Shown: piece by piece, positions 23,875 through 33,387 of the stretch
Position numbering within the stretch: position 1 is the first letter of the stretch
How the letters are laid out: every line of letters starts with the position of its first letter
Source of the DNA: Synechococcus sp. PCC 6312
GTDB lineage: Bacteria; Cyanobacteriota; Cyanobacteriia; Thermosynechococcales; Thermosynechococcaceae
Reading direction: 5' to 3'
Assembly: GCF_000316685.1 (NCBI RefSeq)
Contig: NC_019680.1
Span: forward strand, 1,613,501 to 1,677,500
Length of the DNA: 64,000 nucleotides
Notes under the pieces: generated by a model
Told to the model about the DNA's origin: nothing
The model's input: the letters and a program-made list of their open reading frames with translations, nothing else
Databases searched by the model: none
Translations under genes and position numbers: made by a program

Positions 23875-26814
23875 TTGAGTATCTACGAATCAGCCACCCA
23901 GGCCATTGCCAAAGAATTATTTGCCGCCACCCAAGAAAATAAGAATTTCTTCAGCCAACTCCGGGATCAGGCCCGCCTTGATGACAAACTCCTGGGTTGG
24001 ACGATGGAACATCCGGGGTTGCGGGTGCAGTTGTTTCGGCTGATTGATTGTTTACCTTCGCTTCATAGCAAAACCGAAATTGCCCGCCATCTTCAGGAAT
24101 ACCTCAGTGATCCGAGTGTGGAGTTACCCGGGGGTCTGAAAAGCTTACTCAATTTTGCCCAGGCCGACTCAGTTCCCGGACAATTAGCCGCAACCACTTT
24201 TACTACCGCAGTCCAGGCCCTGGCCCATAAATATATCTCTGGCGAAACCACCCCCCAAGTTCTAAAGACCATTGACCGGCTGAAAAAAGCGGGGATGGCC
24301 TTTACGATTGATATTCTCGGTGAGGCCGTCATTACCGAAACAGAAAGCCAAGCCTATCTCCAAAAATATCTGGATTTAATTCAAACCCTCAGCCCTGGCA
24401 GTGCCAATCCGGTTGCAAATAAGCCGCAAGTTTCGGTGAAGTTAACTGCCTTTTATTCCCAGTTTGACCCGTTGGATGAAGTCGGCAGTGCCAAAAAAGT
24501 GGGTGAGCAGATTCGTTTGTTACTGCGCCAGGCCTGGGAGTATGGGGTGGCCATTCATTTTGATATGGAGCAATACCGCTACAAAGCCAGCACCCTCAAG
24601 ATTTTACAAGACCTGTTATTAGAGCCAGAATTTCGGGAACGGACGGATATTGGGATGACGCTCCAGGCCTATCTGCGGGACTCCTATCAAGATGCCCAAG
24701 ATGTAATTGCCTGGCTGCAAAAACGCAATTATCCCCTCACCGTTCGCCTCGTCAAAGGAGCCTATTGGGATCAAGAAACGATCCAAGCGGTACAGAAAGA
24801 TTGGCCCCTAAGGGTTTACAGCCACAAAACCGACACCGATGTGAATTACGAGCGAATCACGCAACTTTTGTTAGAAAATCACGCTGTCGTCAAAACCGCC
24901 ATTGGTAGCCATAACGTCCGTTCCCAAGCCAAAGCCATCGCCATTGCCCGCGCTTTGAATGTCCCTAGTGATGCCTTTGAATGCCAAGTTTTGTATGGGA
25001 TGGCCGATAAACTGGCAAAAGCTTTGGTTGGCCTGGGTCAACGGGTGCGGGTGTATTGTCCCTATGGCGATTTAATTCCGGGGATGGCCTACTTGATTCG
25101 CCGCCTCTTGGAAAATACCGCCAATAGTTCGTTCCTGCGCCAAAGTTTGGGGGATGTGGATGTGGCCGCCCTGATTGCCCCGCCGATCAAGAGTGATGAT
25201 TTTGACCTGTTTGATGTCCATACCACGGCCGGGAAAGAATCGAATTTTGCCAATGCCCCGGATAGCGACTATGCCCAGGCCCCGGCCCGAATTGCGATTC
25301 AAACTGCTTTCAAAACCGTGCGGGCCAATCTCGGCAAAACCTATCTGCCAATTATCAACGGTGAACCCGTCAACACGCTCCAGTTCGATAACTCGGTCAA
25401 TCCCTGCAATCCCAGTGAAGTTATTGGGCAAGTTGGGCAAGCCACGGTAGACCAGGCCGAGCAAGCGATCCAAGCCGCCCAAGCCGCCTTTCCGGGATGG
25501 AAAAATACCCCCGCCACCGAACGGGCTAATATTCTTCGCCGTGCCGCTGACTTGATGGAGCAAAAACGCCCAGAACTCGTGGCCTGGATGGTCTTGGAAG
25601 TGGGAAAAGTTGTCCAAGAAGCCGACCCCGAAGTCTCGGAAGCCATTGATTTTTGCCGCTACTATGCCGATGAGATGGAACGCTTAGACCAGGGCTATAC
25701 CCGTAATTTCCCTGGCGAGACGAATCATTATTTCTATCAACCGCGGGGCCTGGCGGTGGTGATTTCCCCTTGGAACTTCCCCTTTGCGATTCCCACCGGG
25801 ATGACCGTGGCTGCCCTGGTTGCCGGAAATTGCACGATCCTCAAACCCGCGGCCCCCTCGGCTGTGATTGCTGCCAAGCTGGCTGAAATTCTCCAAGAAG
25901 CCGGAATGCCACCGGGAGTGTTTCAGTATTTACCGGGGCCTGGGTCGCAAGTCGGAAGTTATTTAACCAATCATCCGGCCGTGCATCTGATTGCCTTTAC
26001 CGGGTCTCAGTCCGTGGGCTGTCGGATCATTGAAGAAGCTGCCAAACTTCAACCAGGCCAGAAACACATCAAACGGGTGATCGCCGAAATGGGGGGCAAA
26101 AACGCCATCATCATTGACGAAAGTGCCGATTTAGACCAGGCCGTGGCGGGAGTAGTGCATTCAGCCTTTGGCTACAGTGGGCAAAAATGCTCGGCCTGCT
26201 CGCGGGTGATTGTTTTAGAACCGATTTATGACACCTTTGTTGAACGCCTCATTGAAGCCACGAAATCGATCAATGTCGGTGTTACCGAAGACCCAAGTTC
26301 CGGCATGGGGCCTGTGGTGAGTGAATCGGCCCAAACCCAAATCCAGGCCTACATTGCCAAAGGTCAACAGGAATGCACTCTCGCCTTGGAAATGCCTTTT
26401 CCCCGGCCTGGGTATTTTATTGGCCCGGTGATTTTTACCGATGTTTCCCCCAACGCTACCATTGCCCAAGAGGAAATTTTTGGCCCAGTTCTCGCTGTTA
26501 TCAAAGCAGAAACCTTCCAAAACGCCCTAGAAATTGCCAACGGAACTAATTATGCTCTGACTGGCGGACTCTATTCCCGGACTCCTAGCCACATCACCCA
26601 GGCTCAAGGCCAGTTTGAAGTCGGAAATCTCTATATCAATCGCGGAATTACGGGCGCAATTGTGGATCGGCAACCCTTTGGTGGGTTTAAGTTATCGGGA
26701 ATTGGCTCCAAAGCTGGCGGTCAGGATTATTTGTTACAGTTCCTAGAACCACGGGTTGTGACGGAAAATGTCCAACGTCAAGGCTTTGCTCCGATTGCAG
26801 GTGTGGATAACTAA
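23875..26814 (+). CDS. putA: Bifunctional proline dehydrogenase / glutamate semialdehyde dehydrogenase
   Basis: A 979-residue two-domain enzyme that oxidises proline to glutamate. The FAD-binding proline dehydrogenase barrel covers about residues 60-440 (GMAFTIDILGEAV; HFDMEQYRYK; VRLVKGAYWD). The aldehyde dehydrogenase domain covers about 485-965, with PWNFPFAIPTG, FTGSQSVG, AEMGGKNAII for the general base Glu, and GYSGQKCSACSR with nucleophile Cys near residue 772. Unlike long enterobacterial PutA it lacks a DNA-binding N-terminal domain, so it is the minimal form. The start is a TTG. It would use NAD+ and pass electrons to quinone. Confidence 0.93.
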   Translation: MSIYESATQAIAKELFAATQENKNFFSQLRDQARLDDKLLGWTMEHPGLRVQLFRLIDCLPSLHSKTEIARHLQEYLSDPSVELPGGLKSLLNFAQADSVPGQLAATTFTTAVQALAHKYISGETTPQVLKTIDRLKKAGMAFTIDILGEAVITETESQAYLQKYLDLIQTLSPGSANPVANKPQVSVKLTAFYSQFDPLDEVGSAKKVGEQIRLLLRQAWEYGVAIHFDMEQYRYKASTLKILQDLLLEPEFRERTDIGMTLQAYLRDSYQDAQDVIAWLQKRNYPLTVRLVKGAYWDQETIQAVQKDWPLRVYSHKTDTDVNYERITQLLLENHAVVKTAIGSHNVRSQAKAIAIARALNVPSDAFECQVLYGMADKLAKALVGLGQRVRVYCPYGDLIPGMAYLIRRLLENTANSSFLRQSLGDVDVAALIAPPIKSDDFDLFDVHTTAGKESNFANAPDSDYAQAPARIAIQTAFKTVRANLGKTYLPIINGEPVNTLQFDNSVNPCNPSEVIGQVGQATVDQAEQAIQAAQAAFPGWKNTPATERANILRRAADLMEQKRPELVAWMVLEVGKVVQEADPEVSEAIDFCRYYADEMERLDQGYTRNFPGETNHYFYQPRGLAVVISPWNFPFAIPTGMTVAALVAGNCTILKPAAPSAVIAAKLAEILQEAGMPPGVFQYLPGPGSQVGSYLTNHPAVHLIAFTGSQSVGCRIIEEAAKLQPGQKHIKRVIAEMGGKNAIIIDESADLDQAVAGVVHSAFGYSGQKCSACSRVIVLEPIYDTFVERLIEATKSINVGVTEDPSSGMGPVVSESAQTQIQAYIAKGQQECTLALEMPFPRPGYFIGPVIFTDVSPNATIAQEEIFGPVLAVIKAETFQNALEIANGTNYALTGGLYSRTPSHITQAQGQFEVGNLYINRGITGAIVDRQPFGGFKLSGIGSKAGGQDYLLQFLEPRVVTENVQRQGFAPIAGVDN

Positions 26815-26840
26815 GTCTCTTTTTGCTCGAGGTCTAAATC

Positions 26841-28142
26841 ATGACTGAAAAGCTAATTATCAAAAACTTTGCTGGCATTAAAGAGCTGGAAATTGAAGTC
26901 AAGAAAATCAACATTCTCATTGGCCCAGAAACCAGTGGGAAAAGCATTTGTGCTAAGTTGCTTTTCTATTTCAAGAACTTTATCTGGGAAATCTTATCGG
27001 CAGTAGAAAAAGGACAAGAAGAAAGTCGATTAAACTCTGACTACTCTCAAAAATTTGTAGAATACTTTCCATCTGATTCATGGGGAAAGGGTGATTTTCA
27101 TATTAGATATGAAATTTTTGATATGTATATCGAAATCAAAAGAAATTCAGATAATCAAAGTAGCCTTTTTCTAGGCTATTCGGGTTTCTTTAAGACGAAG
27201 ATTAATGAATTATTTACTTCACGTAAAATGTTAAATGATCAGATTATTGATCAGACTAACAAATATGAACCTAATAGATTATTAGAACTTTGGGAGATAT
27301 TGCGTGATGTTTTTATAGAAAATTTACGTAATATTAAAATTCCAGAAGTAGGGTACAAACAACTATTTATCCCCGCTGGACGCTCATTTTTTGTTAATCT
27401 ACAAAACAAAATTTTTTCGGTTACTTCTAATAGTAATGTTCTTGATCCTTTTTTAAGAATGTTTGGCTTAATTTATGAAGGAATTAAAAATTCTCCACAC
27501 CATTTAAACCACAATCATGAGGAAATAATAAATTCTGATATTCAATCTGAAATTAGACAGGTTATTAAAAACTCCTTGCGTGCTAAACACATTCGCCGTG
27601 AAAGTGAAGATTATCTTGTTTCTAGTGATGGGAGACAGGTTCGTGTAGCTAACTCTTCATCTGGACAGCAGGAGCTTCTCCCCTTAACAATTATCCTAGA
27701 AGCACTACCATTTTTAGCTTATTCGTCACTTGGTTATGCAGTTTATGTTGAAGAACCAGAAGCACATCTCTTTCCAAACACTCAAAGAAATATTGTCGAG
27801 TTGATTACTGCGGTCTTTAATAGTCAATCAGATAAGTTACAATTTTTTATTACAACTCATAGCCCTTATGTCCTGACTGCGATTAATAACCTTCTCCAGG
27901 CCGGGCAACTCTATGAAACCGCTGATGAGGACACCCAAAAGAAACTAGAAGAGATTCTCCCAAAATATAAGTCACTCCATACGGCTGATGTGGCTGCCTA
28001 TTCTTTATCTGAGGGTCGTTGTCAAAATATTATTAATCCTGAAACAGGCCTGATTGATGCCCAAATCATTGACTCGGTTTCTGAAGAGTTAATAGTCCAA
28101 TTCGATAGTCTTCTTGATTTTGTTGAGCCAATTAATGAATAA
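26841..28142 (+). CDS. ABC/OLD-like ATPase, probable defence protein
   Basis: A 433-residue ATPase of the AAA_15/AAA_21, OLD-like kind. Walker A is GPETSGKS at residues 28-35, following KNFAGIKELEIEVK. The ABC-type signature SSSGQQE is near residue 270, Walker B VYVEEPEAHLFP near 299-312, and the switch His in FITTHSPYVL near 337. Between Walker A and the signature is an AT-rich, poorly recognisable helical insertion. The last 90 residues include a region rich in Tyr, Ser and Asn. GC is much lower than in putA upstream, a sign of transfer. Its stop overlaps the start of the next gene by eight bases, so the two form one unit. ATPases of this kind often drive a partner nuclease in anti-phage systems. 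Confidence 0.82.
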   Translation: MTEKLIIKNFAGIKELEIEVKKINILIGPETSGKSICAKLLFYFKNFIWEILSAVEKGQEESRLNSDYSQKFVEYFPSDSWGKGDFHIRYEIFDMYIEIKRNSDNQSSLFLGYSGFFKTKINELFTSRKMLNDQIIDQTNKYEPNRLLELWEILRDVFIENLRNIKIPEVGYKQLFIPAGRSFFVNLQNKIFSVTSNSNVLDPFLRMFGLIYEGIKNSPHHLNHNHEEIINSDIQSEIRQVIKNSLRAKHIRRESEDYLVSSDGRQVRVANSSSGQQELLPLTIILEALPFLAYSSLGYAVYVEEPEAHLFPNTQRNIVELITAVFNSQSDKLQFFITTHSPYVLTAINNLLQAGQLYETADEDTQKKLEEILPKYKSLHTADVAAYSLSEGRCQNIINPETGLIDAQIIDSVSEELIVQFDSLLDFVEPINE

Positions 28143-28572
28143 ATTGATTAACAGTCACCCTGAGTGTGTTACTAAGACAAAAGAAAAAATAATTGTATGT
28201 TCAGAAAAGAATCGAAAAATAGCCTTTAAAAACTCTCCAGGATATTGGGTTTATAAAATTAGAATTGATGATTGTGTCATTAAAGAGGGTAAAAAATGCG
28301 ATTTTGGTTTGATTCCTTGTGACAATGTAGAGATTTATGTCGAACTCAAAGGTAATAAGCTATCAGAAGCTATTGAACAACTTGAAATTACAATACCTCA
28401 ACTTACCAGTCATCCAAAAGCAATAAAAAAATTTTGTTTTGTTGTTTGTTCAAAAGTTGATGTTATTGAGACAAAAATACAAATTTGCAAGAGTCAGTTT
28501 ATTAGAAACTTCAATGCCAGACTTAATATTAAATGTGTTCAAGATGAATTCAATTTAATTAATTGCTGTTAA
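28135..28572 (+). CDS. Small PD-(D/E)XK-like nuclease, partner of the ATPase
   Basis: A 145-residue protein from ATG 28135, which overlaps the ATPase stop by eight bases. The core KKCDFGL, followed about 13 residues later by EIYVELKG, fits the Asp-X(n)-Glu-X-Lys catalytic pattern of the restriction-endonuclease-like fold, with strands and helices in the right order (KKFCFVVCSKV follows as a core strand). It may act on DNA or RNA when the ATPase is triggered. I do not know a characterised pair of exactly this form; PARIS, Septu and Gabija are compared in the findings. The alternative is a non-catalytic regulator of the ATPase. Confidence 0.6.
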   Translation: MNKLINSHPECVTKTKEKIIVCSEKNRKIAFKNSPGYWVYKIRIDDCVIKEGKKCDFGLIPCDNVEIYVELKGNKLSEAIEQLEITIPQLTSHPKAIKKFCFVVCSKVDVIETKIQICKSQFIRNFNARLNIKCVQDEFNLINCC

Positions 28573-28724
28573 CTAATCTCACTCTCTTAAATCATAGGTA
28601 AATCTAACTCTAAGAAATAAATATAGAAATATAGCGAGCTTGAAATATTTCTGATCAAGCCCAATTTAACTCTCAATGGATGGCGATTTGTGTCACGCTA
28701 TGAAAGGTAGTTCATCAGAACATT

Positions 28725-29030
28725 ATGCAAGCATTATCAATTCCCACCTGGGTGATTCATATTTCGAGCGTTTTGGAGTGGATGGCAGCGATTGTTTTAA
28801 TTTGGCGATTTGGGGAACTACATCCACAGCAGGGTTGGAAGTGGTTAGCTTTGGCCATGCTCCCGGCCTTAATCAGTGCGATGTGTGCTTGTACTTGGCA
28901 TTACTACGACAACGATGTTCAGCTTGACTGGCTTGTCACAGTCCAGGCCGGTTTGACCTTATTTGGGAATACGACCCTTTGTCTAGCGGCGGGGTGGATA
29001 TACTATCGCTACCAGGCCAAGTTACCCTAA
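28725..29030 (+). CDS. ycf49: Ycf49-like protein (DUF2499)
   Basis: A 101-residue membrane protein with three hydrophobic segments. SIPTWVIHISSVLEWMAA at the N terminus and MLPALISAMCACTWHYYDND in the middle are hallmarks of the Ycf49/DUF2499 family, found in cyanobacteria and some algal plastid genomes. Function is unknown; a role in photosynthetic membranes is often presumed. The start follows the AT-rich defence-like pair by about 150 non-coding bases. Confidence 0.85.
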   Translation: MQALSIPTWVIHISSVLEWMAAIVLIWRFGELHPQQGWKWLALAMLPALISAMCACTWHYYDNDVQLDWLVTVQAGLTLFGNTTLCLAAGWIYYRYQAKLP

Positions 29031-29060
29031 TCACCTGCTTCTTTTGATTGATAAATTCCC

Positions 29061-32000
29061 TTAACTAATCAACGTCAGTTGTGATCCGGCCGTGGTTTTA
29101 GTGACAGCGATCCGGGTTTGAAACGCAGCTTGGAGTTGGGGCATATGGGTAATGGCTAAGATGCAGGCAAAATCTGGGGCAATACTATTCAAGGCGGCAA
29201 TTAACCGTTCACACCCCTCCTGATCTTGCGTCCCAAACCCTTCATCAATAATCAACAGTTGCAGTTCACTCCCACTTTGACGAGCTAACAAACGTGAAAG
29301 GGCTAACCGGATCGCAAAATTAACCCGAAAAGCTTCCCCACCAGAATAGGTTTCATAGGGACGAGTGCCTTGGGTATCAGCAATCAAAATATCTAGAGTA
29401 TCAATCAGCTTATTGGGTTCTTTACGGAAGGCTGCACCAACGGATTTAGTGCCTCGGCCCGCTTTTTGGGTGACAAACTGGACGTGGAGTTGACTGCCCG
29501 TTAACCGCCCAAGAAGATGATTTGCTTCGGCTTCTAGTTGGGGTAAAAGATTTTCAATCATCAGGGCCGGAATGCCATTTTGACCAAAAGCCTGGGCGAG
29601 TTCTTGATAAATTTGTAGTTGGGACTGGGCGTGGGCCTGTTGCTGTTGGAGTTGGCCCAGTTGGGTTTGGAGTTGGTTGTGCTGCTGTTGTTGTTGGCTG
29701 AGACGACCGAGGTGGGCCAGATGGGTTTCGAGATTAGTTTGGGCTTGGTTCATCTCCTCGGCAAGTTGCTTAAGGCGATTGGGGGTATCTTGGCTGTGAT
29801 GGAGTTGGGCGTGTAGGTGTGTGATTTGAGTTCCGATCTCTGCAATTTGCTCTTTAATCTTGTCTATGGCGATGGTCAAGTCTTGGATGGTTTGTTGAAG
29901 TTGGGGAACCCTGGCCTGGGCCTGGGTCAGTTCTTGCCATTGAAGTAAATAGGGCTGATAGTCCCGCAACTGGGCCTGGAGTTGATGGTGAACAGTGGGG
30001 TCATAGTCAAGCGCGTCCAGTTGGGCCTGGATGGTTTGCAATTCTTGAGCTAAGTCGGAGTCGGTGGTGAGGGTCTTAAGTTCCGTTTGGAGGTGATTTT
30101 GCTGCGTGATCAGGGCCGGGAGTTGTTGTTCTAGATGATGGAGTTGGCGGCGGGCCTGGTTCAGTTCGGCTTGTTTAGCTTCGGCCCAACGCCACCGTTC
30201 GACTTCGCCTCGGGCCAGGGCATGAGTTTTTTCGTCATAGTTGAGGGCGGCCAACTGGGTAGTCAGGGTTTGCCATTCCGGGGCCTGATTTTGGGCCTGT
30301 TGCTGCTGCTGGAGTTGGGATTCAAGGGTTTGAATTTCGTTAAAGATGCGATGCAACTGTGCTTCCAAGCTCGTCGTATTCCCTAATTGGGCTTCCAGGC
30401 GGCCCCGCTGCTCTAGGACTTGATGGAGTTGGCTCAGTTCTTGATCAACCTCTCGATATTCCCGGCGCAGAACTTGAATTTCCCGCTCGGACACTGCTAA
30501 CTGTTCCCGAATCACCCAAATTTGATCCAGCAGATCTTGTTGAGACTGTTCATGGCGTTGTTTGACCAAGGCCCAGTGCAATTCATCCAATGGCCGATCA
30601 CAGAGGGGACAGCAGGCATCTGGAACCGTTAACAGTTGCATTTTTTGCTCCAATTGCCCCAGTTGAGTTTCGAGATCCCGTTGCCGATCTTGGAGTTGTT
30701 CCATAAAGCGGCGGCGTTCCAGGCCCTTGTCTTGGAGATGTTGTAGATACACCCGTTGCTTTTGGAGATGGGAGATTTTGCTGGTGACTTCTAAAACCGC
30801 TTGTTGAAGTTGGGGCTGGCCGGCCTGTTGTTGCTGGAGTTGGCGGGCATTGCTGCGTAGTTCATCCATGCGGGCGACAAGGCGAGAGTGGGCGCGTTCT
30901 TGTTCCAGTTCCAGTTGGCGTTGGAGTTGCAGGAGGGGAAAGGCTTGATTTTGGAGATCGTCAAGATAGTGCAGCTTGGCCTTGCTGGTGTGGAGGTTTT
31001 GGAGTGCGGCTTCGATTTCAGTTTCTTTACTGATAACTTTTAAACAATCAGCCTGTTGCTGTTCTAGGCGGGTGAGTTGAGATTGGCAGGTTTGTAATTG
31101 TTGATGCAGGGTTAGGCTGGCCTGGTCGAGGGCTTGTTGCAAGTTTTGGCGGCGAGTTTCCAGGCCCCGATAAACCGTTGCTTTTTCTGCTAACTGGCGA
31201 TCCTGGGTTTGCAGGTGTTGCCAATACCCATAACCGGCCTGGATTTGAGCTTGGGTCTGGAGGAGGGGGTGCAGTTTTTGGAGTTGGGCCTGGGCTGTGG
31301 TGCAACTTTGTGATTGGCGGGTGAGTTCTGCTTGGAGATGAGTCTGTTGCTGGTTGGCCCAAGTCAGTTGTTGCTGCCAGAGTTGTCGGCTTTGGGACAG
31401 TTCGGTTAGTTTTTGTTGCTCGGCCTGGAGGTGTTCAAGCTGTTGTCGCAAGGCGCGAATTTTTTGCTCTAGGCTGACTTTTTCGCAGGCTAAATCTTCC
31501 AGGCCCGTGAGTTGGGCTTCAATTTGGCTCAGGTTTTGCCCTAATAGTCCAAGTTGACCTTTATATTGACGGGCAGAATCACGGGCGGCCTCGGCTAGAG
31601 TTTCATAGTGATCCAGTTTGAGTAAATCGGCTAGGAGTTGTTTACGTTCGGCCGGCCGTTTGAGCATAAATTCATCGGCGCGCCCTTGACGTAAATAGGC
31701 CGAATTGATGAAGGTTTCATAGTCCAAATGAATCTGTTGGCAAATTCGCGCTTGGGTTTGGCGTAAACTGCGGCCAGTTAAACTCCGAAATCCTGATGGG
31801 TCGCCTAGGTTGGCAGTGGCCTCAATCCGGGCCTGGAACTCCAAATAGGTGGCCTGGTTTCGGCGGCGGGTGCGGATAATTCGATAACATTGCCCCTGAA
31901 TTTCTAAAACAAAATCAACTTGGGCTTCTGTTTGACCGCTGTGGATCAGATCATCTTCATTAATGGCCCGACTTTGGCCCCAAACCGCCCAGGCCATGGC

Positions 32001-32126
32001 TTCTAATAGGGATGATTTTCCAGCACCATTGGGGCCACAAATACAAGCCAACTGTAAGCCGCTAAAGTCCAAACTGGCCTGGTGATAGCTGAGAAAGTTT
32101 TGTAAGGTTAGACGCAGGGGGATCAT
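29061..32126 (-). CDS. sbcC: SbcC-like SMC-family exonuclease subunit
   Basis: A large ATPase of about 1021 residues with the Rad50/SbcC layout. Walker A GPNGAGKSS lies close to the N terminus, two very long Gln/Leu-rich coiled-coil arms flank a zinc-hook motif CPLC near residue 505-510, and the C-terminal head carries an ABC-type signature TYSGGEAFR and Walker B LLIIDEGFGTQDQ. It works with SbcD to process hairpins and broken DNA ends. The partner sbcD is not in the window. ATG 32126 (MIPLRL) is the likely start. Confidence 0.92.
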   Translation of the reverse strand: MIPLRLTLQNFLSYHQASLDFSGLQLACICGPNGAGKSSLLEAMAWAVWGQSRAINEDDLIHSGQTEAQVDFVLEIQGQCYRIIRTRRRNQATYLEFQARIEATANLGDPSGFRSLTGRSLRQTQARICQQIHLDYETFINSAYLRQGRADEFMLKRPAERKQLLADLLKLDHYETLAEAARDSARQYKGQLGLLGQNLSQIEAQLTGLEDLACEKVSLEQKIRALRQQLEHLQAEQQKLTELSQSRQLWQQQLTWANQQQTHLQAELTRQSQSCTTAQAQLQKLHPLLQTQAQIQAGYGYWQHLQTQDRQLAEKATVYRGLETRRQNLQQALDQASLTLHQQLQTCQSQLTRLEQQQADCLKVISKETEIEAALQNLHTSKAKLHYLDDLQNQAFPLLQLQRQLELEQERAHSRLVARMDELRSNARQLQQQQAGQPQLQQAVLEVTSKISHLQKQRVYLQHLQDKGLERRRFMEQLQDRQRDLETQLGQLEQKMQLLTVPDACCPLCDRPLDELHWALVKQRHEQSQQDLLDQIWVIREQLAVSEREIQVLRREYREVDQELSQLHQVLEQRGRLEAQLGNTTSLEAQLHRIFNEIQTLESQLQQQQQAQNQAPEWQTLTTQLAALNYDEKTHALARGEVERWRWAEAKQAELNQARRQLHHLEQQLPALITQQNHLQTELKTLTTDSDLAQELQTIQAQLDALDYDPTVHHQLQAQLRDYQPYLLQWQELTQAQARVPQLQQTIQDLTIAIDKIKEQIAEIGTQITHLHAQLHHSQDTPNRLKQLAEEMNQAQTNLETHLAHLGRLSQQQQQHNQLQTQLGQLQQQQAHAQSQLQIYQELAQAFGQNGIPALMIENLLPQLEAEANHLLGRLTGSQLHVQFVTQKAGRGTKSVGAAFRKEPNKLIDTLDILIADTQGTRPYETYSGGEAFRVNFAIRLALSRLLARQSGSELQLLIIDEGFGTQDQEGCERLIAALNSIAPDFACILAITHMPQLQAAFQTRIAVTKTTAGSQLTLIS

Positions 32127-32141
32127 CGCATTATTAAGCAA

Positions 32142-32490
32142 AAATCCACAATTAAGCTCAGTATAGAATATTCTCTGTAGTTTTATACGTTCAGGAGGGT
32201 TGCTTGGCCTGGGCGGCGATTCTGTCTGCTAATAACCATAAAAACTTCGAGTTGGTAGCTAAAGTTGTACCTTAATAATTAATCATGACCCCCTTTGGGA
32301 GCAGATGAAGTAGGTCTAAATTATCCTGATTATGCAGGTCGTTATCCATAAAACTGAAACAGAGACGGAACAATTTACAAAGTTTAGCGACATTTATGGT
32401 TATGGATTTTATGTTCTTCAAGTTGTTTAATTAATAGCATCCATTCCGTTAAACGCGAGGCACAGGATTGTAGTCATCAATTCTATCCAA
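32142..32490. other. Intergenic region
   Basis: About 350 bases between two minus-strand genes. No convincing coding sequence or RNA was recognised. A short plus-strand stretch near 32202-32275 reads as a coding-like peptide (LAWAAILSANNHKNFELV) but has no proper start, and I would not call it a gene. Confidence 0.4.
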
Positions 32491-33159
32491 TTACCCAGAC
32501 TGAAATTGACTCAATAACCAGGCCCCAACCTGGGATTGATCTGTTTCTCGGCTGCGACGCAGAGCTTCTTCTAAAACCGTAAAAGCCAGGCCTGGTAATA
32601 CTTGTGATCCTTGAATCCGGTTGCTACCCCCATCCGTCATGACATAAGCCGTAATTTCAATTTTTTCGACATCTACAACCCAATATTCCTTAACTCCTAA
32701 TGACTCATAAAGAAAACGCTTCACACTCAGGTCATCAAACAGCGAAGACTTGGCCACTTCAATCACCAAATCGGGAGCCGGATAGGTCTCTAAATCAATA
32801 ACCCCAGTCCCAAACGGAACAGCTTGAGTCTTGTCACCCAGATAAAACGACACATCCGGTTGACACTCTGCCACCCCAGATTTGCGATAACTACAGTTTC
32901 CTAAAACCTTGAACCGAATCCCCTGAGCAATACCAAACAGATTAACGGCAAGGGTAATTGTGCCATCACTTTCAGCGTGATCATGACTAACAGGCGGCAT
33001 TTCTAACCTCATGTGGCCCCGGTAGTAATAGCATTTCGTTTTGTCATTGGCTGGATCGGTTACAAGAGCTTGATACTCATCCCAAGCAACAGGCAGCCAA
33101 GTATCACTCATGGGTTGAGTCGGTTTTGCAGTTGGAGATAATGCTTCCGCTAGTGTCAT
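32491..33159 (-). CDS. Uma2 family (DUF820) endonuclease-like protein
   Basis: A 222-residue protein of the Uma2/DUF820 family, greatly expanded in cyanobacteria, with a restriction-like fold: VAECQPDVSFYLG and APDLVIEVAKSS, followed by KRFLYESLGVKEYWVVDVEK. These provide the Asp, Glu and Lys of the PD-(D/E)XK site. Biological role is not established. Such genes often sit in variable regions, as here beside remnants and toxin-antitoxin genes. Confidence 0.88.
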   Translation of the reverse strand: MTLAEALSPTAKPTQPMSDTWLPVAWDEYQALVTDPANDKTKCYYYRGHMRLEMPPVSHDHAESDGTITLAVNLFGIAQGIRFKVLGNCSYRKSGVAECQPDVSFYLGDKTQAVPFGTGVIDLETYPAPDLVIEVAKSSLFDDLSVKRFLYESLGVKEYWVVDVEKIEITAYVMTDGGSNRIQGSQVLPGLAFTVLEEALRRSRETDQSQVGAWLLSQFQSG

Positions 33160-33162
33160 TCC

Positions 33163-33351
33163 TTAGACCTCCCGCCAAAATGAAAATTTCTGGGCCTGGG
33201 CAAACTCAATAAAGCCGGCAGCAATCTCATCCAAATCATGAATAATCACCAAATGCCCATGAGCATCCAGCATTGCCCTCCCATCTTCCTCAATCTTACA
33301 AAGATAATCCCCAGAGTTATCCTTGCTGCTCTGCTTGCTAGTCGCAAAAAC
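33163..33351 (-). pseudogene. Small protein remnant without a start codon
   Basis: An open frame of about 61 codons after an in-frame stop at its 5' side: KVFATSKQSSKDNSGDYLCKI, then EEDGRAMLDAHGHLVIIHDL and an acidic end. It reads as a genuine coding sequence, but the first possible ATG is in the middle (MLDAHGH), leaving only about 36 residues. It could be a broken gene or one with a non-standard start. It ends three bases before the Uma2 gene on the same strand and follows the DinB gene, so the three may once have formed a unit. Confidence 0.45.
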
Positions 33352-33387
33352 CTTGAATTACTCTTATCACCCCCCTCTTAAAATTTG

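Noticed and set aside
28676-28927. A frame of 83 codons overlapping Ycf49
   Set aside because: It overlaps Ycf49 in another frame; the Ycf49 frame carries the conserved motifs.
29619-31557. Plus-strand frames opposite sbcC
   Set aside because: These are opposite-strand shadows of the Gln/Leu-rich coiled coil of SbcC and have no independent coding signal.
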